Below are positions 8,437 to 18,466 of a stretch of DNA of 57,843 nt, one piece after another. The notes below the pieces were generated by a model. That model was given only the letters and a program-made list of their open reading frames with translations, ran no database searches and was not told the DNA's origin. Origin of the DNA: Acidobacteriota bacterium (lineage in GTDB: Bacteria; Acidobacteriota; Blastocatellia; Chloracidobacteriales; JADJPF01); NCBI GenBank assembly GCA_016213785.1, contig JACQZQ010000089.1:1-57843 (forward strand). Reading direction: 5' to 3'. The position numbers and the translations under genes were made by a program. Within the stretch, counting starts at the first letter, position 1; each line of letters begins with the position of its first letter.

Positions 8437-11400
8437 GTGTTTAGAACACAAGAAAAACAAAACCTAGCGCCTGATTTTGAGGCAATCCGAATTTCTTTAG
8501 CGTCTCCAGAAAAAATACGCTCTTGGTCACGCGGAGAAGTCACTAAACCGGAAACTATTAACTATCGCACATTTAAACCAGAACGCGACGGACTCTTTTG
8601 TGCTCGGATTTTTGGCCCAGTAACAGACTGGGAATGTCTATGCGGTAAGTATAAACGCATGAAACATAGAGGCGTTATTTGTGATAAATGTGGTGTAGAA
8701 GTTACTCAAGCAAAAGTAAGACGTGAACGTTTAGGTCATATTGAACTAGCTAGTCCTTGTTCTCATGTTTGGTTCTTTAAGGGTTTACCTTCTCGTATCG
8801 GTCACTTATTAGATATTCCTTTACGCGATCTAGAAAAAGTACTCTATTTTGAGTCTTATATTGTTATTGACCCAGGTGATGTTCCTGATCTTAAAGAAAA
8901 AGATTTAGTTTCTGATGAACGCTATCGTCAATTAGCTAAAGATTATCCAGGAAAATCATTTTTTGCTAAAATGGGCGCAGAAGCAATAAAAGAATTACTT
9001 CAAAAAGTGGACGTAGATACTCTATCAGAAGAGTTGCGTAAGAGAATGAAGGAGGAAACCTCCCAACAAAAGAAACTTAAGCACTCTAAACGTCTTAAAG
9101 TAGTAGATGCATTTCGTCGTTCTGGTAATAAACCTGAATGGATGATTTTAGATGTTATTCCAGTAATTCCACCTGAGCTAAGACCTCTTGTGCCACTAGA
9201 TGGTGGGCGTTTTGCTACTTCAGACCTTAATGATCTTTATCGTCGGGTTATTAACCGTAATAATCGCTTGAAAAAGTTACTTGAATTAAAAGCACCTGAG
9301 GTTATTGTACGTAATGAAAAACGTATGTTACAAGAAGCCGTTGATGCGCTTTTTGATAATGGGCGACGCGGACGTGTACTTAGAGGTGTAAATAACAGAC
9401 CATTAAAATCTCTATCAGATACATTAAAAGGTAAACAAGGGCGTTTTCGTCAAAACCTACTTGGTAAACGGGTTGACTATTCAGGCCGTTCTGTAATTGT
9501 AGTAGGCCCAGGTCTTCAACTTCATCAATGCGGACTGCCAAAGAAAATGGCATTAGAGCTATTCAAGCCATTTATTTACAACCAATTAGAAAAACAAGGT
9601 CATGCTGCTACCATTAAACAAGCTAAGGAAATGGTAGAAAAGCAAGAACCTATAGTTTGGGATATTTTAGAAGATGTAATACGCGATCATCCAGTACTGC
9701 TTAATCGTGCTCCAACACTTCACCGTTTAGGTATCCAAGCCTTTGAACCTGTTTTAGTTGAGGGAAAAGCTATAAAGATTCATCCATTGGTTTGTACTGC
9801 TTTTAACGCAGACTTTGACGGCGATCAAATGGCTGTACATATTCCGCTTTCGCCTGAGGCTCAAATTGAAGCTAGTGTATTAATGCTTTCATCAAATAAT
9901 ATTCTTAGCCCTGCTAGTGGACAGCCTATTGCTGTACCTACTCAAGACGTAGTACTAGGTTGCTATTACTTAACAAAAGAGCGAGTTGATGCTGAAGGGG
10001 CAAATAAGAGTTTTTCATCTATAGAAGAAGTATTACTTGCTCTAGATGCAGGGCTTGTTTCTACTCATACTCCAATACGCTTACGCTATAAAGGTAAGTA
10101 TATGGATCTAGAAATAGCTAGAGACTCTCAAGATATTATTCGTGCAGAAGTAGAAGAAGTAGATAGAGTAGTGAATACTACTGTAGGCAGAGTAATTTTT
10201 AATGATCATTTGCCTAAGCCTATGCCTTACATAAATGGTTTATTAAAGAAAAAAGGTCTACAACAGCTAGTTAACTATTGTCATTTACGTTTTGGTCATA
10301 GCGAAACTGTAAAAATGCTTGATGAACTTAAGACTTTAGGGTTTTTCTATGCAACTAGAGCAGGTATTTCTATTGGTATAGATGATTTAGTTACACCACC
10401 TTCTAAGCCATTACTTGTACAACAAGCTGAGAGTGAAGTTATTGAAGTAGAAAAACAATATCAAGATGGTGTTATTACTACAGGCGAACGTTATAACCGT
10501 ATTGTTCAAATTTGGTCTGAAACTACGGAAAAAGTAGCTAAAGAAATGTTTGATGCAATGCGTCAACGTGAAAAAGACTCACGTGAGCTTAACCCAATTA
10601 TGGTTATGGCTGATTCAGGTGCTAGGGGTTCAGCACAACAAATTCGACAACTTGCAGGAATGCGGGGACTTATGGCTAAACCATCAGGTGAAATTATTGA
10701 AACCCCAATTCGTGCTAATTTCCGTGAGGGTCTTAATGTGTTGCAATATTTTATTTCTACTCACGGTGCTCGTAAAGGTTTGGCTGATACTGCTCTTAAA
10801 ACAGCGGACTCTGGTTATTTAACTCGTCGTTTAGTAGATGTTGCTCAAGATGTTATTGTTTCTGAGTCAGATTGTGGAACATTAAAAGGCATTTGGGCAG
10901 AGCCAATAATTGAAGGTGGTGAAGTTGTTGAGCCTTTAAGAGATCGTATTATTGGTAGAGTTGCTCTAGATGATGTAATAGACTTTGTTACTAATGAAGT
11001 TATTGTTCCATCTGGACAAGAAATCAATGAAGATCTTGCAGGTAAAATTCAAGATGCTGGTGGTATTGATAGAGTAAAAATCCGCTCAGTACTGACCTGT
11101 GAAGCTCGTCGTGGAGTTTGTATAAATTGTTATGGGCGTAACTTAGCTACTGGTCGAATGGTTGAAATGGGTGAAGCAGTGGGTGTAATAGCTGCTCAGT
11201 CTATTGGTGAACCTGGAACTCAGTTAACAATGCGTACTTTCCACATAGGTGGTGTTGCTACAGGTAGCACAGCACAATCCTCTCATGAAGCACGTAAAGC
11301 TGGTACAGTAAAATTCTTTGAGTTAAAAACGGTACATAACCGCGAAGGAAATTTAGTCGCAATGAACCGAAACGGTTCAGTTATTGTAACAGATGAGCGC

Positions 11401-12612
11401 GGGCGTGAAGCAGGCCGTTATCAAATTGTTTATGGTGCTACATTAAATATAAATGATGGGGATAAAGTACAAGAAGGTCAAAGCCTAGCTACTTGGGATC
11501 CTTTCACTTTCTCGATACTTACAGAAGTTAGTGGAACATCTCAGTATAAAGACTTAATTGATGGCATTACTGTTAAAGAAGAAACTAATGATATTACAGG
11601 TAATATTTCTCAAATAGTAATTGATTCAACCGATGAAAAACGCCAACCTCGTATTGAAATTTGTGGCGAGGATGGAAAAGCGCAGCGTATCTATCAAATG
11701 CCTATCAGGGCTAACTTAATGGTTAAGAACGGCCAAGAAGTGATGCCTGGAGACGTTATAGCTAAGATTCCTCGTGAAACCACACGCGCTAAAGACATCA
11801 CAGGTGGTTTACCTCGTGTAGTTGAACTCTTTGAAGCTCGTAAACCACGCGAAACTGCTGTAATGACAGAAATTAGCGGCCAAGTTAAATTTGGTAGTGT
11901 TTCAAAAGGACAAAGAAAAATTCAAATTATTGGCGATGATGGAGAAACAAAAGAGTACTCCATACCTCGCGGTGTACATGTTAACGTACAAGAAAATGAT
12001 CGTGTTAGAGCAGGTGAGCCTTTAATTGATGGCCCACTTAATCCACACGATATTCTAGCTGTACAAGGCCCAGAAGCCCTACAACGCTACTTAGTCAATG
12101 AAATTCAAGAAGTTTATCGTCTGCAAGGTGTAAATATTAATGATAAACATATTGAAGTAATTGTGCGTCAGATGCTGAGATGGGTTAAAGTCCGTGAGGT
12201 TGGTGATACAGAGTTTTTATTAGAGGAACAAGTAGACCGTTTCCGTTTTGAAGATGAGAATCGTCGTGTAAGAGAAGAAAACGGTCAAGGGGCTACTGCT
12301 GAGCCTCTACTTTTGGGTATTACTAAGGCTTCACTCTCAACAGATAGCTTTATTTCTGCTGCATCATTCCAAGAAACAACTCGTGTATTAACAGAAGCCT
12401 CTATTTCTGGGCGTGTTGATTATTTGCGAGGATTAAAAGAAAACGTAATTATGGGACGTTTAATTCCTGCTGGTACAGGTATGGAGCATTATAGACGAGT
12501 TCGTTTAGAAACAGATCCTGCACTTAGAGATATGGAAGATGATGAGGAAGATGATGATTTACTTGATATTTCTGAAGTGGAAGTGAATGTAAAAGGCAAA
12601 AGCTCAGATTAA
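8437..12612 (+). CDS. rpoC: DNA-directed RNA polymerase subunit beta'
   Basis: This is the largest RNA polymerase subunit, 1391 residues, with the active-site magnesium loop [12 protein letters not shown] at residues 457-468 (Asp459, 461, 463). The N-terminal zinc ribbon uses Cys67, Cys69, Cys82 and Cys85. The second zinc site is seen in [19 protein letters not shown] together with an upstream Cys. The protein ends in a strongly acidic tail ([10 protein letters not shown] and following). The start is GTG 8437, set by a perfect AGGAGGT seven bases upstream; the product begins [20 protein letters not shown]. It follows rpoB by 59 bp and is closed by a palindromic terminator. Confidence 0.98.
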   Translation: MFRTQEKQNLAPDFEAIRISLASPEKIRSWSRGEVTKPETINYRTFKPERDGLFCARIFGPVTDWECLCGKYKRMKHRGVICDKCGVEVTQAKVRRERLGHIELASPCSHVWFFKGLPSRIGHLLDIPLRDLEKVLYFESYIVIDPGDVPDLKEKDLVSDERYRQLAKDYPGKSFFAKMGAEAIKELLQKVDVDTLSEELRKRMKEETSQQKKLKHSKRLKVVDAFRRSGNKPEWMILDVIPVIPPELRPLVPLDGGRFATSDLNDLYRRVINRNNRLKKLLELKAPEVIVRNEKRMLQEAVDALFDNGRRGRVLRGVNNRPLKSLSDTLKGKQGRFRQNLLGKRVDYSGRSVIVVGPGLQLHQCGLPKKMALELFKPFIYNQLEKQGHAATIKQAKEMVEKQEPIVWDILEDVIRDHPVLLNRAPTLHRLGIQAFEPVLVEGKAIKIHPLVCTAFNADFDGDQMAVHIPLSPEAQIEASVLMLSSNNILSPASGQPIAVPTQDVVLGCYYLTKERVDAEGANKSFSSIEEVLLALDAGLVSTHTPIRLRYKGKYMDLEIARDSQDIIRAEVEEVDRVVNTTVGRVIFNDHLPKPMPYINGLLKKKGLQQLVNYCHLRFGHSETVKMLDELKTLGFFYATRAGISIGIDDLVTPPSKPLLVQQAESEVIEVEKQYQDGVITTGERYNRIVQIWSETTEKVAKEMFDAMRQREKDSRELNPIMVMADSGARGSAQQIRQLAGMRGLMAKPSGEIIETPIRANFREGLNVLQYFISTHGARKGLADTALKTADSGYLTRRLVDVAQDVIVSESDCGTLKGIWAEPIIEGGEVVEPLRDRIIGRVALDDVIDFVTNEVIVPSGQEINEDLAGKIQDAGGIDRVKIRSVLTCEARRGVCINCYGRNLATGRMVEMGEAVGVIAAQSIGEPGTQLTMRTFHIGGVATGSTAQSSHEARKAGTVKFFELKTVHNREGNLVAMNRNGSVIVTDERGREAGRYQIVYGATLNINDGDKVQEGQSLATWDPFTFSILTEVSGTSQYKDLIDGITVKEETNDITGNISQIVIDSTDEKRQPRIEICGEDGKAQRIYQMPIRANLMVKNGQEVMPGDVIAKIPRETTRAKDITGGLPRVVELFEARKPRETAVMTEISGQVKFGSVSKGQRKIQIIGDDGETKEYSIPRGVHVNVQENDRVRAGEPLIDGPLNPHDILAVQGPEALQRYLVNEIQEVYRLQGVNINDKHIEVIVRQMLRWVKVREVGDTEFLLEEQVDRFRFEDENRRVREENGQGATAEPLLLGITKASLSTDSFISAASFQETTRVLTEASISGRVDYLRGLKENVIMGRLIPAGTGMEHYRRVRLETDPALRDMEDDEEDDDLLDISEVEVNVKGKSSD

Positions 12613-12637
12613 ATAACTAAACTTATTAAGAGATCTT

Positions 12638-12664
12638 AAAAGGCTAGGTTAACCTAGCCTTTTT
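12638..12664 (+). terminator. Bidirectional terminator rpoC/bioA
   Basis: AAAAGGCTAGGTT (12638-12650) and AACCTAGCCTTTT (12651-12663) form a perfect 26-base palindrome flanked by T-runs on the plus strand and, through the A-run, on the minus strand. It lies between convergent rpoC and bioA and can end both transcripts. Confidence 0.85.
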
Positions 12665-12679
12665 ATTTTTCTAATTTTT

Positions 12680-14014
12680 CTAAATTTTTTCTAGATCAGT
12701 AATTATTTTAGCAATTTTATCTAATGCCAAGTTTGTTTGTTCTGGAGTGATAACATATGGAGGCATAAAATAAACTATATTACCTAGAGGGCGTATAAGC
12801 AGACCTTCAGTTAAGAATTTAGCTGCTAATTTTGGGCCAATGGTTGATAAATAACCTCCAGTATCACGGTTTTCTTTATTGGTTACTAATTCTAAAATCC
12901 CTACTCCTCCAATTACCCTTACCTCGCCAACAAAAGGCAAATTTTTAAGCGGATTAAGTCGATTTACTAATATGTTTTCTAGCACTGCTATTTTTTCTAA
13001 AACATTTTCTGTTTGAAAGATTTCTAGGCTAGCAATTGCTACAGCACAACCTAATGGGTTAGCAGTGTAGGAGTGACCATGAAAAAAAGTTTTGCGACGA
13101 TCTTCACTTAAAAAAGCCTGATAAATTGATTCTTTGGTTGCAGTTATAGCTAGAGGCAAATAGCCAGCCGTAAGCCCTTTAGATAAACAGATTATATCTG
13201 GGCTAATATCTGCGTGTTCACAAGCAAACATTTTTCCAGTACGGCCAAATCCTGTAAATACTTCATCTGCAATCATTAGCACATTATACTTATCACATAA
13301 TTTTCTAACACCTTCTAGAAATTCTTTAGGCCAAACAATCATTCCCCCTGCTCCTTGAAGCATTGGTTCAATTAAAACACCTGCTACTTCTTTGGCTTTT
13401 GTTTCAAGGAGATTAGCAAGAGACGATAAACAGTCTATTTTACAGGTTTTGGGATCAAGTCCTAATGGACATCGGTAGCAATAGGGGGCATCAGCACGAA
13501 TAACAGGAAAAAGAAGGCTTTGAAAAGAAGCAGTAAAAACAGACTCTTCACTAGGGGACATTGAGCCAACAGTATCGCCATGATAAGCATAATGAAGTGC
13601 AATAAAGAGCTTTCTATTATGCTGGCCTTGATTTTGCCAGTATTGAAGAGCCATTTTTAAGGCAACTTCTACGGCAGTTGAGCCATTATCAGAATAAAAA
13701 ACTCTACTTATTCCCTTAGGTAGTAGCGGGATAAGTTTTTCTGCTAGTTCTACTGCTGGTGGATGTGTACAGCCTGCAAAAAGCACATGTTCAAGTTTAT
13801 TTGCTTGATTTGCTAAGGCTTCATTTAATTTAGGGTGGCTATGCCCATGAATATTTACCCACCAGGATGAAATTCCATCAAGGATTTCTCTACCATCTTC
13901 GGTGTATAAATATACTCCTTTAGCTTTAACTATAGGTAGAGGTGCAGGTGCTGTAAGCATTTGGGTATAAGGGTGCCAAAGGTAAGTTTTATCGCGTTTA
14001 AGTAAGTCTTGCAT
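12680..14014 (-). CDS. bioA: Adenosylmethionine-8-amino-7-oxononanoate aminotransferase
   Basis: BioA transfers an amino group from S-adenosylmethionine to KAPA, giving DAPA, the third step of biotin ring assembly. The 444-residue product is a class III PLP aminotransferase. It shows the BioA N-terminal HPYTQM, the DGISSWWVNIHGHSHP segment with the family WW pair, YHGDTVGSMS, DEVFTGFGRTGKMFACE and the PLP lysine in CLSKGLTAGYLPLA. It sits 6 bp downstream of bioD in the same direction, so the two form an operon. bioB and bioF are not in the window. Confidence 0.95.
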   Translation of the reverse strand: MQDLLKRDKTYLWHPYTQMLTAPAPLPIVKAKGVYLYTEDGREILDGISSWWVNIHGHSHPKLNEALANQANKLEHVLFAGCTHPPAVELAEKLIPLLPKGISRVFYSDNGSTAVEVALKMALQYWQNQGQHNRKLFIALHYAYHGDTVGSMSPSEESVFTASFQSLLFPVIRADAPYCYRCPLGLDPKTCKIDCLSSLANLLETKAKEVAGVLIEPMLQGAGGMIVWPKEFLEGVRKLCDKYNVLMIADEVFTGFGRTGKMFACEHADISPDIICLSKGLTAGYLPLAITATKESIYQAFLSEDRRKTFFHGHSYTANPLGCAVAIASLEIFQTENVLEKIAVLENILVNRLNPLKNLPFVGEVRVIGGVGILELVTNKENRDTGGYLSTIGPKLAAKFLTEGLLIRPLGNIVYFMPPYVITPEQTNLALDKIAKIITDLEKI

Positions 14015-14020
14015 TGTCTA

Positions 14021-14698
14021 TTATTTATTATCTTGAGAAATATAAGGTTTTAGTACATTGTCTGGATCAAAGTTGTTTTGTGACCATTCGGCTAGGGTTT
14101 TTGGGGTGAGCATAGCAAAATGAGGCATTTCTACTACTACAGGAACTTTACCATAATGCTCAATTGCTGTGCGGTTATCAGTATTTTTTTCACCAATCAT
14201 TGCTATTGCAACAGGTTTTAATCCTCTATCTCGTAAAACTGTTAAAGTAAGTAGAGTATGATTAATAGTACCTAGAGATGATCTTACAACCACTAAAACT
14301 GGAAGGTCAAAGCCTACCATAAGGTCAAGCATCATTTGTTTTTCATTAATTGGCACCATTACCCCACCAGCGCCTTCAACTATCCAATAAGTTGCTTTAT
14401 AACGCAAAATCATTAAATTAACCAGTGTAGAAGTCCTAATTTTTTTGCCTGCTAGTTGTGCTGATAAATGTGGTGATAAGGGGCGAGGAAGGCGAAAGCC
14501 TTTATCAAAAATTTCTGATTTACTACATTCAGCTAGTTCTCTTACAGTTTCAGTGTCATTTTCAAGCTCTATTCCTGTTTGGATTGGCTTCCAATAGCAA
14601 AGAGATGTATCGCTACGATAGCGATGCATCAATGCTGCACAAACTACAGTTTTGCCAATATTAGTATCTGTTCCAGTAACAAAAAGACCATTGCGCAT
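14021..14698 (-). CDS. bioD: Dethiobiotin synthetase
   Basis: BioD closes the ureido ring of dethiobiotin from DAPA, CO2 and ATP. The 225-residue product begins MRNGLFVTGTDTNIGKTVV, with the P-loop GTDTNIGKT at about residues 8-16. Further family motifs are YWKPIQTG (substrate lysine) and VEGAGGVMVPI. It is the first gene of a bioD-bioA operon. Its promoter must lie in the AT-rich gap towards the divergent gene at 14910. Confidence 0.94.
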   Translation of the reverse strand: MRNGLFVTGTDTNIGKTVVCAALMHRYRSDTSLCYWKPIQTGIELENDTETVRELAECSKSEIFDKGFRLPRPLSPHLSAQLAGKKIRTSTLVNLMILRYKATYWIVEGAGGVMVPINEKQMMLDLMVGFDLPVLVVVRSSLGTINHTLLTLTVLRDRGLKPVAIAMIGEKNTDNRTAIEHYGKVPVVVEMPHFAMLTPKTLAEWSQNNFDPDNVLKPYISQDNK

Positions 14699-14753
14699 AA
14701 GTTTATAAAATAACTTGCTTTATAAATAAAGCTTATAAAAAGTAGTTTATTTT

Positions 14754-14788
14754 AAGGTTTATACTATAAATATTATCAATATAACCTT
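14754..14788. promoter_or_regulatory. Inverted repeat between bioD and the divergent gene
   Basis: AAGGTTTATA (14754-14763) faces TATAACCTT (14780-14788), one base short of perfect symmetry, across 16 bases. Its position between two divergent genes suits an operator. Its half-sites are inverted relative to the known BirA operator (AACC outside, GGTT inside), so a biotin-repressor site is not claimed. Confidence 0.3.
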
Positions 14789-14909
14789 GAGAGGATTTTT
14801 CGGGAAGTAGTATCCCAATTAGCAAAAAATAATGCAAGGTTTTAATTTGGCTTCATTCTTAAGAACAAAACTAAACACATTTGGATTAAATAAATTAGGA
14901 GAAGCAAAT

Positions 14910-15413
14910 ATGAAAAAACCTATTACTACCATTTTATTATTGATTGTATTAACTTTTAATTCAGCTATAGTTTTTGCACAAAATTTAGCAAACCAAAATG
15001 ATATTTATTGGCAGCAAGTAAAGAACTTAAGTATAGGGCAAGAATTAGTTGTTGAATTAAAAAGTGGTAAAAAAATAAAAAGTAAATTACAAAATGTAAC
15101 AGATGGAAAACTATCTATAATCTCTAAAAATAGTACTACAGAAATTAATAAAGAAGAAATCAATAAGGTTTATAGAGTGAAAAAAGTGAATAAAGCCACA
15201 AGTACTTTGATTGGAGCAGGTGCAGGTTTTGCTATTGGAGCAGGAACAATGGCAGGTATTGGAGGCGATGATAATGGTAATGCTGCTCCTGAGTTTATAG
15301 TAGGTGTTGGTACTCTTGGGGCTGGAATAGGCGCAACTATAGGGTTTTTAATTGCTGCTTTTCCTGGAAAAGAGCTTGTTTATGAACAAGGTAAGGATTT
15401 AACTAAAAAATAA
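14910..15413 (+). CDS. Small secreted or membrane-associated protein of unknown function
   Basis: I do not recognise a named family. From ATG 14910 the product is 167 residues. An AGGAGAAG site lies 6 bases upstream; an in-frame ATG at 14832 would put 26 extra residues before an otherwise clean signal peptide, so it is rejected. Residues 1-23 form a signal peptide ending near VFA/QN. A middle section (about 45-85) of the form VELKSGKKIKSKLQNVTDGK resembles the small SH3/LSm-like beta barrels seen in many hypothetical proteins. Residues about 100-150 are glycine-rich with alternating hydrophobics, like a glycine-zipper membrane segment. It is followed by a strong terminator. Confidence 0.8.
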   Translation: MKKPITTILLLIVLTFNSAIVFAQNLANQNDIYWQQVKNLSIGQELVVELKSGKKIKSKLQNVTDGKLSIISKNSTTEINKEEINKVYRVKKVNKATSTLIGAGAGFAIGAGTMAGIGGDDNGNAAPEFIVGVGTLGAGIGATIGFLIAAFPGKELVYEQGKDLTKK

Positions 15414-15466
15414 ACTACTAAACAAAAAGACAATAGTCTTTGAGATTTATAAAATTTAACGGAAGT

Positions 15467-15505
15467 TTTATAGCCTAGTCCCAATGTACTAGGCTATAAA
15501 TTTTT
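15467..15505 (+). terminator. Terminator between the secreted-protein gene and rpsT
   Basis: TTTATAGCCTAGT (15467-15479) pairs perfectly with ACTAGGCTATAAA (15488-15500) around an eight-base loop, and TTTTT follows on the plus strand. It clearly ends the plus-strand gene. It lies just past the rpsT stop and may also stop that transcript, though the T-run on that strand is poor. Confidence 0.8.
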
Positions 15506-15516
15506 AGTTAGAAACT

Positions 15517-15792
15517 TTAAGCTGCTTTTGCTTTCATGTTATTGACTCTAATAGTCAAACGTGATTTATAGCGAGAGCCTGTATTGTCGTGGATAATCCC
15601 TTTTTTAACTGCCCTATCAATAATAGAAACTATTGTAGGCAAGATTTGAACGGCATCTTCTTTTTTGCCACTAGAAATAGCAGAACGCAATTTCTTTAAT
15701 TCAGTACGCATTTCACTGCGATTCCTACGATTGATTACTGTGCGACGTTTAATTTGACGATCACGTTTTTCGGCAGATTTATGATTTGGCAT
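15517..15792 (-). CDS. rpsT: 30S ribosomal protein S20
   Basis: S20 is a primary 16S rRNA-binding protein of the small subunit. The 91-residue, very basic product has the family start MPNHKSAEKRDRQIKRR, the middle ELKKLRSAISSGKKEDA, and the ending in which HDNTGSRYKSRLTIRVN lies; S20 proteins have a closely similar KNKAARHKSRL-type motif. It is a lone gene, as is usual for rpsT. An AAGGAG ribosome binding site lies upstream on the minus strand. Confidence 0.94.
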   Translation of the reverse strand: MPNHKSAEKRDRQIKRRTVINRRNRSEMRTELKKLRSAISSGKKEDAVQILPTIVSIIDRAVKKGIIHDNTGSRYKSRLTIRVNNMKAKAA

Positions 15793-15997
15793 TAGAAAAC
15801 AAAACTCCTTCTAAGTATCTAAATAATTAAAATTTATTGTCTCTGATTTAACAGGTAATGGGTTGTTTTAATATAAAAATTACAAGTAATGATTTCTTGA
15901 GACAAGCGGAAAATATAACTAGGTAGAGGCTATGTTGTCAAGATTTCAACCCTAAAAATCTTGTAAAATTATAAAGAGATAGCTGTATAAGCTTACT

Positions 15998-16996
15998 CTA
16001 GGCAATCTCTTTTATTTGTAATCCTTGTTTAACTAAATGAAAATCAAGAACTTGTCCGCCAGCTTGACTAATAGCTTGGCTTACCTCTAGTTTTTTATCT
16101 GGTGGAGTTAAAAACGTTACACACCCTCCTCCACCTGCACCACATACTTTTGCTGCAAGTGCTCCTTTACTTTTTGCTTCTCCTATTAGTTCTTCTATTT
16201 TAGGTGTAGAAACCCCTGGAGCAAGTTCTTTGCGGGTTTCCCATTCTTGGTTTAATAGATTTGCTACTTCAGTAAGATTATTAGAGATCAAAGCTTTTCT
16301 CATTTCAGATGTAATATCACGGATGCGATCAAAAAGAGCAAAAATAGTTTTATTACCATCAATATGATTTTTAGTAATTTCCCAATTATTTGTGCCGCTA
16401 AAATGGGGCTTACCTGTATAACAAAGCACCAAATGGTCTTCAAGTTTGGCTAAGTCTACTTCAAGTGCTTCTCTTTTAATTCCTTCAACGTTTAGGTGCA
16501 TTACATTTGCACCACCATACATTGCAGGATAATAGTCTTGATCTCCAGCAGGAACACGAATTACTTGGGTTTCTAAGTTTTTTGCTATAGTAAGTATTTC
16601 TGTCTTAGAGCAGTTTCGTTTAGTAAAATGATTTAATGCTCCGCAAACAGCTATATCTAAGGTTGATGAACCTCCAAGTCCAGAGCCTGCTGGAGCACTA
16701 CATTCGGTAATTAATGTAAGCCCTGTTTGAGGTTTAAAGAAGTCTACTATCTTAACAAGTAATTCTAATTCACTAGTTGTAGAGAGTTTATCTAAAGTGG
16801 TTTCTACAAAAGTATTAGTATCTTTAGACTCTATAGAAACAATATTATCTTCTCTAGGAATTAGCTTGCAATTAGCTGTAAGACTGATCGCAAGATTTAG
16901 GGTTTTTGCGCCAGGATGAAATAAGTAAAGCGGCCAAATATCTACTGTTCCTCCAGCGAGATCGATTCTAGTTGGGGCTGAAGCTTGGATTATCAC
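15998..16996 (-). CDS. GHMP-family sugar kinase
   Basis: GHMP kinases phosphorylate small sugars or isoprenoid alcohols using ATP. The 332-residue product starts MIIQASAPTRIDLAGGTVD, the N-terminal motif of the heptose-7-phosphate/galactokinase-like branch. The ATP-binding glycine loop APAGSGLGGSSTLDIA is at about residues 101-116, and the C-terminal motif KVCGAGGGGCVTFL is present. The sequence suits D-glycero-alpha-D-manno-heptose 7-phosphate kinase, but other sugar-1-phosphate kinases share these motifs, so the substrate is unassigned. It follows the RodZ-like gene in the same direction. Confidence 0.82.
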   Translation of the reverse strand: MIIQASAPTRIDLAGGTVDIWPLYLFHPGAKTLNLAISLTANCKLIPREDNIVSIESKDTNTFVETTLDKLSTTSELELLVKIVDFFKPQTGLTLITECSAPAGSGLGGSSTLDIAVCGALNHFTKRNCSKTEILTIAKNLETQVIRVPAGDQDYYPAMYGGANVMHLNVEGIKREALEVDLAKLEDHLVLCYTGKPHFSGTNNWEITKNHIDGNKTIFALFDRIRDITSEMRKALISNNLTEVANLLNQEWETRKELAPGVSTPKIEELIGEAKSKGALAAKVCGAGGGGCVTFLTPPDKKLEVSQAISQAGGQVLDFHLVKQGLQIKEIA

Positions 16997-17045
16997 GAAA
17001 AAGTCCTTTCTAACTATATTTCTTTATAATCTATAAACTTAAAAT

Positions 17046-18323
17046 TTAATTTGGCTTAGTTTCCGTATTATTAGCTGGCTTAGGGCTAGCTTTAGGTTTA
17101 GGGGTTGTTTGGGTTGTTGTAGAACTAGTAGTATTTCCACTTGTGGTTTTAGGTTTAGGTGATGCTGTTTGTGTTGTGTTTGGGCTAGTAGTAGTTCCTA
17201 GGCCAGTTGTAGTTTTAGGAACTACTTTAGGCGTAGCTGTAGCATTTGGATTTCCTGTTGCTCCTTCACTAGGAGGTTTAACTAGCTTTGGTTTAGGGCT
17301 ATTTATTACATCTGGGATATTTATTCCATTATCAGGATTATCAGGATCTACTGGCTTAGGTTTTTTGATTTTTGGAGTAGGTGTTGAATCAGGATTGGTT
17401 GGATCTATTGTGGTGTTAGTTTGGTTAGCATTTCCATTATTTGGACTAGGGCTAGCTTTAGGTTTAGGCGATAAAGTAGTTTGTGGGTTTGGTAAGGTTG
17501 TTCCTGTAGCAGATTTAAGACCTGCAACTTTAGGTTTAGGAGTCGGTGTAGATTCAGGGTTACTTGCAGCAGTTATATAGTTTTGGAAATTTTCTTTAGT
17601 AATTACAACATTTTTAGCAATTAAGCCATTATCACTAGGTAGCTTAGCATTTTGACCATTAATTTGTGCTTGTACAGCAGGTAAATTCCCAATAGTTATT
17701 TTTAATTTAGAATCAGCCTTAAAATCTCTAGAGCTATTAGCTGGAATAGTTAAAATTAAAGGTTTTTCAACATCATCGGTATTTACACTAACCCATGCAT
17801 CTTGTTTGGTTTTTAAGGTTAGTACGACTTGTTCAAAAACAGGTGTTGGGCTAGGAGTTGCTATTGTATTTGCTGGTGTAGTTTCGCTATTTGGTGAGGA
17901 TAGAGGTGTAGGCGTAGAATTATTTACAATGCTTTTAGTTGAAAGGTCTTTAAAATCGATATATTGGAGTAACCCATAACCACTGCCAAGGATTATAACT
18001 AACAAAACAATCGCCCCAATATAAAGAGACATAGGGCTAGATTCACTAGGATATTCCTTATAACTCATCATTGGTTCAGCAGGTTCTTCTGTAGCTACTT
18101 GTTTACGGTAGCGGGCTACTACTTCCTCTTCATCCATTCCTAGAAATTTTGCATAAGCACGAACAAAAGAACGAGTATAGATTCCTCCAGGGAGTGCTGC
18201 AAAATCATCAGCTTCAATTGCTGTTAAAAAACGCACTCCAACTCTAGTAGCTTCTGCAACATCTTTGAGGTTTAGTTTACGTTCTTCACGTCTACGTTTA
18301 AAATCCTGACCTAAAGTTTCCAC
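17046..18323 (-). CDS. RodZ-like cell-shape protein with long Pro/Thr/Lys tail
   Basis: RodZ links MreB to the elongation machinery in the inner membrane. The 425-residue product has an Xre-type helix-turn-helix domain (about residues 5-70, RREERKLNLKDVAEATRVG and IYTRSFVRAYAKFLGMDEEE), one membrane helix (about 99-120) and a periplasmic DUF4115-type beta domain (about 156-237, with DAWVSVNTDD). Unlike standard RodZ it continues for about 185 residues of low-complexity Pro/Thr/Ser/Lys/Asn sequence with recurring SPKPK and TPKPK motifs. This tail could span or bind the cell wall. The 5' half is conventional, so the annotation is secure for the core only. Confidence 0.85.
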   Translation of the reverse strand: METLGQDFKRRREERKLNLKDVAEATRVGVRFLTAIEADDFAALPGGIYTRSFVRAYAKFLGMDEEEVVARYRKQVATEEPAEPMMSYKEYPSESSPMSLYIGAIVLLVIILGSGYGLLQYIDFKDLSTKSIVNNSTPTPLSSPNSETTPANTIATPSPTPVFEQVVLTLKTKQDAWVSVNTDDVEKPLILTIPANSSRDFKADSKLKITIGNLPAVQAQINGQNAKLPSDNGLIAKNVVITKENFQNYITAASNPESTPTPKPKVAGLKSATGTTLPNPQTTLSPKPKASPSPNNGNANQTNTTIDPTNPDSTPTPKIKKPKPVDPDNPDNGINIPDVINSPKPKLVKPPSEGATGNPNATATPKVVPKTTTGLGTTTSPNTTQTASPKPKTTSGNTTSSTTTQTTPKPKASPKPANNTETKPN

Positions 18324-18466
18324 CTTAGTAGTCTCCTTAGCACGGGCTATTTTATTTATGTGGGAAGATTTATCTTACATTTTTACCTAACAAAAGTCAA
18401 AAATTGACCAAAGTTATAAAGCTGAAAATTAAGGCTAACAATATTTAGGGATAGGATAGTAATAGC

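Noticed and set aside
14754-14788. BirA biotin-repressor operator upstream of bioD
   Set aside because: Half-sites are inverted relative to the known operator and the spacing does not fit; kept only as an unnamed inverted repeat.
17143-17580. Plus-strand 145-codon open frame inside the RodZ tail
   Set aside because: It is the antisense shadow of the low-complexity Pro/Thr/Lys tail and encodes only Val/Gly-rich sequence.
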